DNA of 64,000 nt from Portunus trituberculatus (taxonomy: Eukaryota > Arthropoda > Malacostraca > Decapoda > Portunidae), in the NCBI RefSeq assembly GCF_017591435.1, contig NC_059304.1, positions 22,501,175-22,565,174 of the forward strand, read 5' to 3'. A program made the translations under genes and the position numbers. Below, one piece after another: positions 57,490 through 64,000 of this stretch. How positions within the stretch are numbered: position 1 is the first letter of the stretch; every line of letters starts with the position of its first letter. The notes under the pieces were generated by a model. The model searched no databases. It was not told the origin of the DNA and saw only the letters and a list, made by a program, of their open reading frames with translations.

Positions 57490-58020
57490 ATTTTGAGGAA
57501 AGAGCTGAGAAGGGTGCCAGTGTTGGGACTACAGAGACAGATGAGGCAAGAAAGGACAAAGAGGAAAAGAGAATGAAGTAAGTTTAACCTACAGTGATAC
57601 CTTTGTCATTTGAGTGTTGCTTTCATTATAATTATTCATGTCAGGGTTGGTGGTATCTTTCCTCACACCACAGGCTTAGAGTTTAACAAACATGCACAAT
57701 GCTCTAATTTGGTTGTATTAGTGAAATTATAAGTGGTATATGAGATAAAGTATACAATTAACTTCACCAACATGTGCATATGCAAACCTTTTAAAAATAC
57801 AATCAACATATTAAGCACAAGATATACTCTTGAAGGACTCTGGTTTGCAAAGCTAAGGAGGAAAAACTCATTGACATGCTCCAGTTTCGTGGGTGCAAGG
57901 GGTCAAGCAAAGTATAACCATATCATTGTGGAACTCTACTTGTAACCTTTAATTGCAATCTCAAGATAACATTTGTGTTTCTGTTATTTTGGTTCTAGCT
58001 CAAAGGAAAGGCACAACTAG
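57490..58020 (+). other. Weak two-exon candidate, unrecognised
   Basis: An acceptor (tgtgtgcag) at 57489 and a donor (ATGAA|GTAAGT) at 57577 bound 88 bases that are open in one frame with a charged composition (DFEERAEKGASV...KDKEEKRMK). The next acceptor (ttggttctag, 57998) would add SKERHN and a stop at 58020. Another frame there (58049-58192) gives an acidic stretch. A third possible exon precedes them (after ccacag at 56940). There is no homology I recognise. It could be a lineage-specific gene, a UTR or chance. Confidence 0.2.
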
Positions 58021-58470
58021 CTTAACTCCTGAAATGAGAACTTATCCCATCAATATGAAGGTTGTGTACCATGTGGAGGTGGAGGAGGCAGCAGAGGCTG
58101 AGCAGGAAGAGGAGGAAGTGGGTATTGAGGCAGCAGGTGATGGTAAAAATGGAGGAGCCTTCTACTCTGCTGCATGTAGAAACACCACTCACTAAGCTCC
58201 TCCTGCCACTGCTGTCTGGTATGTCTAGTCCTCCATGATAAGGCAAAAACATCCATTAGAAAAAAGGAAAATTGAGATAACAATGTTGAAGGAGTCATGA
58301 GAAAATATAAAAAGAAAAAAGACAAGATAAGGCTAAATACAACTATTATATGGTAAAATTGGAGCTTTTAAACAAAAAAAAATAACATAATGATAATGAT
58401 ACATATAATATTTTGTTAGTTTAACCTTTCAATCTAATCAGTACTTTTGTGTACCTACTAAATGCAGTTT

Positions 58471-58523
58471 CTATGTGCTCTAGCACATAGAAGAGGTTAA
58501 TTCATATCAAGAATTAACCTCTT
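58471..58523. repeat. Two adjacent short hairpins
   Basis: CTATGTGCT-CT-AGCACATAG (58471-58490) is followed at once by AAGAGGTTAATTC-ATATCAA-GAATTAACCTCTT (58491-58523). Both stems are perfect. A (CA)n run follows at about 58549-58625. Confidence 0.8.
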
Positions 58524-58544
58524 CCAACTCTAACCCGCACCTTC

Positions 58545-58630
<86 letters not shown>

Positions 58631-59774
58631 AAAAAAAAAGCTAAAATGTAAATCAGAAGAGCAGTAGCCTCAGGTGTTATGGCACAGGTGCCTCAGCAGG
58701 GCAAGAAGGAAATGTGTAGGCATCTGCAGTCATACTAAGAGGATAGAGAATGGAGAGTTTTGTGTAGCTGGAGTTCTTGTTTTTTCTTCCAAGACAAAAG
58801 GTGAGTCTCTAGTTTTGCAAATGATGTGTCAGAAAAAGCAATGAGGTTAGTCTCAACAAATGATGTCTTGAGAGGCCTATGGTCCTGGTTTAGCAAAGAT
58901 GCCAACAAAAAAGATACTCACAGCTGAAGCCACCATGACTGACAAGATGTGAACTTCTTTTTTTGTAGTGAGTAGGCAACTGATGACATCACGCTTCTCT
59001 CGCCTCACCGTACATCAAGAAAATGACTTACTAGATAATGCAAATCTTTAAAAAAAGTGATGAAGAGGAAGTAAAAGGAAAAATCTTTAAGGCAATAAAA
59101 ACAATTAAGTTTTGTTAAGAAAATTATTTTGGTTAAATTTAGGTAAGAATGGAAATAATTTATATATATATAAAAAAAAAAAAAAAAAGCCAGAGAAAAA
59201 ATGGTACATTGTGAAAGAGGACTCCACTCCCCTCCCCCTAACCCCATGGAAAGAAATGTGAGCGGATAGTGGTAAGTACAAAATATAGTAGTTAAAGTAA
59301 TATGTAGTAGATTTTTTGGATTGGGCTACACTGTGGTGAAATCTGCTACTTTTCAAGCTTGCTTCTGCTACTTTTCATTAGGAAAATCTGACAACACTGC
59401 CTGTGTGTTGCTTCCTCTGCATTTCTCTTGCCCCAGGCGTTGTCCATGTAGGCCACGCTCCGCCGTTCCACCTCCTGCCTCCACGCCGCTTACAACATTC
59501 CGTGCAAAGCCACCTCCAGCCCTAGCCCTAAGAAGCACAATTTCCTGCCTTTCAAGATAAGCATGAGCTTATAAGAAAGTGTGAGGCAGGTATAGCTCAC
59601 AGTGTGGTTGCAGCACAAATGGGTGTCCCTAGATCAACAATATCATCAATTTAGAAGAAAAGGGACAAGTACCACAAGACCGCTGCAAGTGTTTATATTT
59701 CCAAAAATGTACTGTACAGCACCCTAATGTGTTTAATAAAAAAATGTTCAATATAAATGAAGCCTTTAATAGTA
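58524..59774. other. Intergenic, nothing recognised beyond (CA)n
   Basis: A (CA)n/poly(A) tract to 58639, then AT-rich DNA with no supported gene. Confidence 0.4.
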
Positions 59775-60835
59775 CAGGCAACCCCCACTTAACGAAGGTT
59801 CACACAACGGAATTTCGCTATAACGAAGGTTTCATTTTACTACCATCTGCTCGTTTAACGAATACCAAACTCGCTTTAACGAAGTTTTATCCAGGTAATT
59901 TTTTTCCAAATTTGAAAGCCCCACTGTATCATGCAAGCTGACAGGCTTTTGAATACATCAGGAGCTGCTGGTACTAAGGCCTGCCTCAGGAGGAATCCTG
60001 AGACACATATAGAATAAAGATCAAGATCAAGCCTCTCGTGGACAACACAGGCTCTGCCGATACAAAGGCCTGACTCAGAAGAAATTCTGTGTCACCTGTA
60101 GCATCAAGATCAAGATCACACGCACCACTCACTGCCCAGTCAAAACATAACAGCGTCACCAGCAGCTCATCTTCCTTAGTTCAACTTACCACCAAAACAC
60201 CCTGCAATGTGGCCTAACGTTCCTAAGAAGACCAGGAAGTGTCTTACTCTCGAAGTGAAGCTGGGTATTATTCACAGACAAGAGAGAGGCCAGAAAACTA
60301 ATAACATTGCTTCCCACCATGGCTTGACTCCATCTACTGTCTACTATTTTCAAGTCAAGATACTCTATTAAGAAGGCTAGTGAGACCTCATCTTCCTTGC
60401 AAGCTAAAAGAACCACCAGAACTCGTGACTCTACAATGGATAAAATGGAAAGCCTTGTGGAAATGTGGTACATAAGTTTTGTATGCAGTACCATGATGCG
60501 CACTTTGTTTACATTCCACAGGTTGCCGGTTAGTGTATTTCCCGTTTCACTCTCCCTCCCTTCATAAAGTTAAGATCATCAACATTATAAAGTTACGTAC
60601 ATACATACATTAGTGTACATTATAATGACTTAAATTAAACTACCTAAATATTTAACTTCATAATTTTTACTTTCATTAAACTTTTTACTGTACTATGATG
60701 CACTCTCACTTTGCTTACTCTCAATGGAAGTTCAAATCAGGGGTTATACTTGTTATAATTAGTTCGCTTAACGAAGTTTCGCTTAACGAAGTGTTTTTTA
60801 GGAACGTAACCCCTTCGTTAAACGGGGGTTGCCTG
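59775..60835 (+). mobile_element. Tigger-like transposon relic, copy 1
   Basis: The ends CAGGCAACCCCCACTTAACG and, inverted, CAGGCAACCCCCGTTTAACG match closely. TA precedes the left end (the right flank is mutated to AA). Inside, around 60221-60450, a decayed transposase N terminus reads KKTRKCLTLEVKLGIIHRQE and, after a one-base frameshift near 60345, TIFKSRYS...MDKMESLVEMW. This is the pattern of the CENP-B type helix-turn-helix of Tigger/pogo transposases. The catalytic DDE domain is absent, so the element is non-autonomous. It also carries an internal duplication (about 59960-60120) that copy 2 lacks. Confidence 0.85.
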
Positions 60836-61028
60836 AACTGAATTAGTCTAATAGTCTAAGTGTTTTTTAGAGGTTATAGTGATGATTTGGGGGGTCTAGG
60901 CTGGAGGTTGGTCCCTATCCCCCCTTTATTCTTCAGTATCTTATGGGAAAAATTGCTTCACGATTCGAATAAACGCTGATTCGACCAATGAGAAACCGCC
61001 CTAACCCTGTCGAATTGCGAGGATCCCC

Positions 61029-61046
<18 letters not shown>

Positions 61047-61102
<56 letters not shown>
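61047..61102. repeat. (TA)n array
   Basis: A (TGTG)n-(TA)n run abutting the left end of Tigger-like copy 2. Another (TA)n of about 60 bp abuts its right end (62055-62114). Confidence 0.95.
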
Positions 61103-61105
<3 letters not shown>

Positions 61106-61106
61106 A

Positions 61107-62051
61107 CAGGTATCCCCCGCTTAACGAAGGTTCACACAACGAAATTTTGCTACAATGAAGGTTTCATTTTACTACCATCTGCTCGTTTAACGAACACCAA
61201 ACTCTGTTTTATCCAGGTAATTTTTTCCAAGCTTGAAAGCACAGCCGTATCACGCAAGCCGACAGGCTTTTGAATACACCAGGTGCTGTCAATACTAAGG
61301 CCTGCCTCAGGAGAAATCCTGGGACACCTGTGGAATCAAGATCAAGATCAAGCCTCTCATGGACAACACGCGAACCAGCAACAGCAACAGCTTGTCTTCC
61401 CTCACTCAACTTACCACCAAAACACCCTGCAATGTAGCCTAGCGTTCCTAAGAAGACCAGGAAGTCTCTTACTCTCGAAGTGAAGCTGGATATTATTCAT
61501 AGACATAAGAGAGGCGAGAAAACCATAGCAATGCTCGCCACCATCTTGCCTCCATTTATTGTCTCTACTATTTTCAAGTCAGCAGACTATTAAGAAGGCT
61601 GGTGAGACCGTATCTTCCTTGGAAGCTAAAAGAACCACCTGAACTCGTTACTATAATGGATAAAATGGAAATCCTTGTGGAAATGTGGTACATAAGTTTT
61701 GTATGTGATACAATGATACGCCCTTTGTTTACATTCCACAGGTTGCCGGTTAGTGTCTTTCCCGTTTCACATTCCCTCCCTTCATAAATTTAAGATCATC
61801 AACATTGTAAAGTTACGTACATACATACATTAGTGTACATTATAATGACTTAAATTAAACTGCCTAAATGTTTAACTTCATACTTTTTACTTTCATTAAA
61901 ACTTTTACTGTACTATGATGCACTCTCGTTTTGTTTACTCACAATGGAAGTTCAAGTCAGGGGTTAAACTTGTTATAATTGGTTTGCTTAACAGAGTTTC
62001 ACTTAATGAAGAGTTTTTAGGAATGTAACCCCTTCGTTAAGCGGGGCTTGC

Positions 62052-62054
<3 letters not shown>
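61107..62054 (+). mobile_element. Tigger-like transposon relic, copy 2
   Basis: The same family as 59775-60835 (ends CAGGTATCCCCCGCTTAACG and, inverted, CAGGCAAGCCCCGCTTAACG), with TA on both flanks. The CENP-B-type frame (KKTRKSLTLEVKLDIIHRHK) is again visible at about 61451-61510 and decays afterwards. The element lies exactly between two (TA)n arrays. Confidence 0.85.
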
Positions 62055-62116
<62 letters not shown>

Positions 62117-62203
62117 CTATTGTTGTACTAGCTTGTAATAGTAGGAACAGTGGCAAGGATGACACCGATGGAAGTAACAATGGTAGTGTCTGCTGCAGGT
62201 AAC

Positions 62204-63362
62204 TTAGAAGGAGGTAACAGGGCGGGTTTTGCGGTGTTCCTTGATCCTGGGCAGCTGATAGATCTTTTCAGCCTGTGCGTTGATCCTTGGGAACTTTTGG
62301 CGCAAATCAGGCAGCGGCTGGAACACCTCCTCCATGGCACGCCCGATGGCCAGGTCCGCCCATGTCATCTGCCGAGACACGGGAGTGAAAGCTGAGTGTT
62401 ACTGCCATGGCCCCAGTTTTGAGAGAGAGAGAGAGAGAGAGTACAGTACTATGGCATATGATGTTTGTTGAGTAGGAGCACGATGCATTGACGTCATTAT
62501 TTGTAAGTTTGTAAATGACGTATTGAATATGCTCATAAGAGTAATTTCCTATTCCTCTTCCTATTTCTGGTTATAGTAGACCTTGCTCTGTTACATGCAT
62601 GTGATGGTTGTTTTGCCTCAACTTGTTAGTGATAAATTGCTCCTGAAGGTCTTATCCTGAATACATTTGGTGTCAAGTTCTTCATGTCATGTGTAAATAT
62701 ATTGTACTATGTTCATTCCTTAATTTCTATGAGGGAAGAAGTCATCTGACCTTACCTCATCTCATTCTTGTCCTTCATCTTTTTTTATGTTATTTTCTGT
62801 TCCATTTCCATATTGTCCATGAAGAGTATTGTGCTATGCCCTTTCTCCATGCATTATCTTGCACTCCCTCACATCTTGTCTTTCTATATCTTTCCTTTAT
62901 GTGTTAACTAATCACTATCCAGGCCTTGCAAATACTATATGGTGGATATATATCAAGTGAGGTAACAAGGGAGATGTGGATGTAATTTCTGGGGTTAGTA
63001 AGTATGATGGGGCAAGAATTCAAGGAGATAAGAAGAAACTGGCTCTCTAGCTGGATAACAGGTAATAGTTACAGAAATTGGTTGTAAGTGCAAAATCAGT
63101 GGAGAGCTTAAAAACAACATTAAACAAATTAGATGACAGGGACAGCCATGTGTTGATTCTTGCAGCTTTCCTTATGTTCCTAAGTTCTAATTTCCAGTTG
63201 TGGTTGACGAGAGAGCTTGGCAACCTCACCTTGTCCTCAACGAACCACTCCTTGCCCTGCAATTGTTGTTCTAGACGCTCCATCAGTGGCCCCAGCGTCT
63301 GTGGTAAGTACTCCTCTCTCAGCTTCTTCTGCTTCTCCTCTTCAGTCTGGTCCTCCGGCGAA
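62204..63362 (-). CDS. Sigma-class glutathione S-transferase, C-terminal exons (partial)
   Basis: Two exons: 63362-63230 (44 codons plus one base) and 62368-62204 (54 codons and TAA). The residues SPEDQTEEEKQKKLREEYLP, WFVED|KMTWADLAIGRAMEEV and the terminal RIKEHRKTRPVTSF fit the all-helical C-terminal domain of sigma GST and haematopoietic prostaglandin D synthase, where (S/M)TWAD and KxRPxT(x)F are typical. The thioredoxin-like N-terminal domain with the catalytic Tyr lies beyond the right edge. Its likely role is glutathione conjugation or peroxide detoxification in the cytosol. The protein is partial because of the window, not because of a visible break. Confidence 0.85.
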
Positions 63363-64000
63363 CTGGTGGTAGACAGCCAAGATGTATTAGACTAAGAGGT
63401 GAACGCACTTCAGTCTTGAAATCATTGACGTAGCGCGGGAGGCTTTTAAAACCCAGAATCGTGACGTCAGCATGTCAACCAACTAGGACAAATTTTAATT
63501 GTGGAATATAGGTGTTCTGCATATTTCTTTTATTTGAGTGGTTATCTTTTAGTATCTTGGTTACTAAGTTTAGTAGATATAATGCCACTAACTGTATTTT
63601 GTTTCTTAGTGATTTGCAAGAAAATATGGGGATATGCCACCATCTCTACCATATGTTTTAATTTAAACTACCACCACATACTTACAATATTTGCATTTCC
63701 AACTTAATATTAGCTTCACCAGCATCTACTGTGATCGTTTCACAAGCATAGCACATACCACTGACTTTACTAGAACCACTACCATACCACATTCTTCACT
63801 AGAACTAAGATGTATTAAACTAGAACCACCACCACTTACTTTACTAGAACCTAGTATTACCACCACCACCACTTATTTACTACAAACACCATCACCACTT
63901 ACAAAATACACAGTTTCTTACCTTTAAATGCTGGTGGATGGTTTATTCCCTGGCATCTGTGTCCTCGTGATGGCAGATTCTGATCAGGAATTGCATCCTG
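63363..64000. other. GST intron sequence to window edge
   Basis: ACC/ACT-rich sequence with no further GST exon recognisable. A donor-like site at about 63921 follows an open stretch, but its phase does not fit the GST exon. Confidence 0.4.

Noticed and set aside
63922..64000. A further GST exon at the right edge (donor at 63921)
   Set aside because: In the phase required by the next exon (two bases carried over) the frame has a stop, and the open frame does not resemble GST.

Overview
The window is eukaryotic, intron-rich nuclear DNA. It is crowded with dinucleotide and trinucleotide microsatellites, non-LTR retrotransposons, tRNA-derived SINEs and Tigger/pogo-like DNA transposons. A torso-like gene, a sigma-class GST and this repeat style point to an arthropod, most probably a decapod crustacean such as a crab. 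The species cannot be fixed from the sequence alone.

Layout. (1) 1-3750: gene-poor flank with (GA)n arrays and one possible 5' exon at 1777-1829. (2) 3768-8420, plus: a five-exon torso-like (MACPF domain) gene. One intron holds a 1.37-kb TIR element built around a large palindrome. (3) 9787-17149, minus: DDX31/Dbp7 DEAD-box helicase. Fifteen exons join with every phase consistent, giving about 713 aa. (4) 17150-21460: head-to-head promoter region with long (TA)n, (AGT)n, (CAA)n and (GA)n arrays. (5) 21461-51990, plus: HAUS5, the augmin subunit. It has twelve coding exons (about 614 aa) spread over 30 kb, because two introns (22.2-27.0 kb and 33.2-51.5 kb) are filled with LINEs, SINEs and nested insertions. 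(6) 52649-53791, minus: the C5orf22/UPF0489 homologue, with a probable non-coding first exon ending at 55352 and a foldback MITE just upstream. (7) 55.7-62.1 kb: mostly non-coding, with two related Tigger-like elements and a weak exon candidate. (8) 62204-63362, minus: the last two exons of a sigma-class glutathione S-transferase that continues beyond the window.

The five host genes are unrelated housekeeping or developmental genes (terminal patterning/MACPF, ribosome biogenesis, spindle microtubule branching, an uncharacterised arginase-like protein, detoxification) and form no pathway. I found no new host gene system. The most interesting material is the repeat biology. A 0.63-kb piece of HAUS5 exon 2/intron 2 has been copied in inverted orientation behind a 5'-truncated LINE 18 kb away. 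An esterase-carrying CR1-like element is nested in an older LINE with a recognisable 5-bp duplication. A tRNA-Val-headed SINE family sits repeatedly on (AC)n tracts, in one case forming the intron start of a HAUS5 5' splice site. A near-perfect foldback MITE has an 8-bp target duplication. Several TA-flanked elements include two with decayed CENP-B-type DNA-binding domains.
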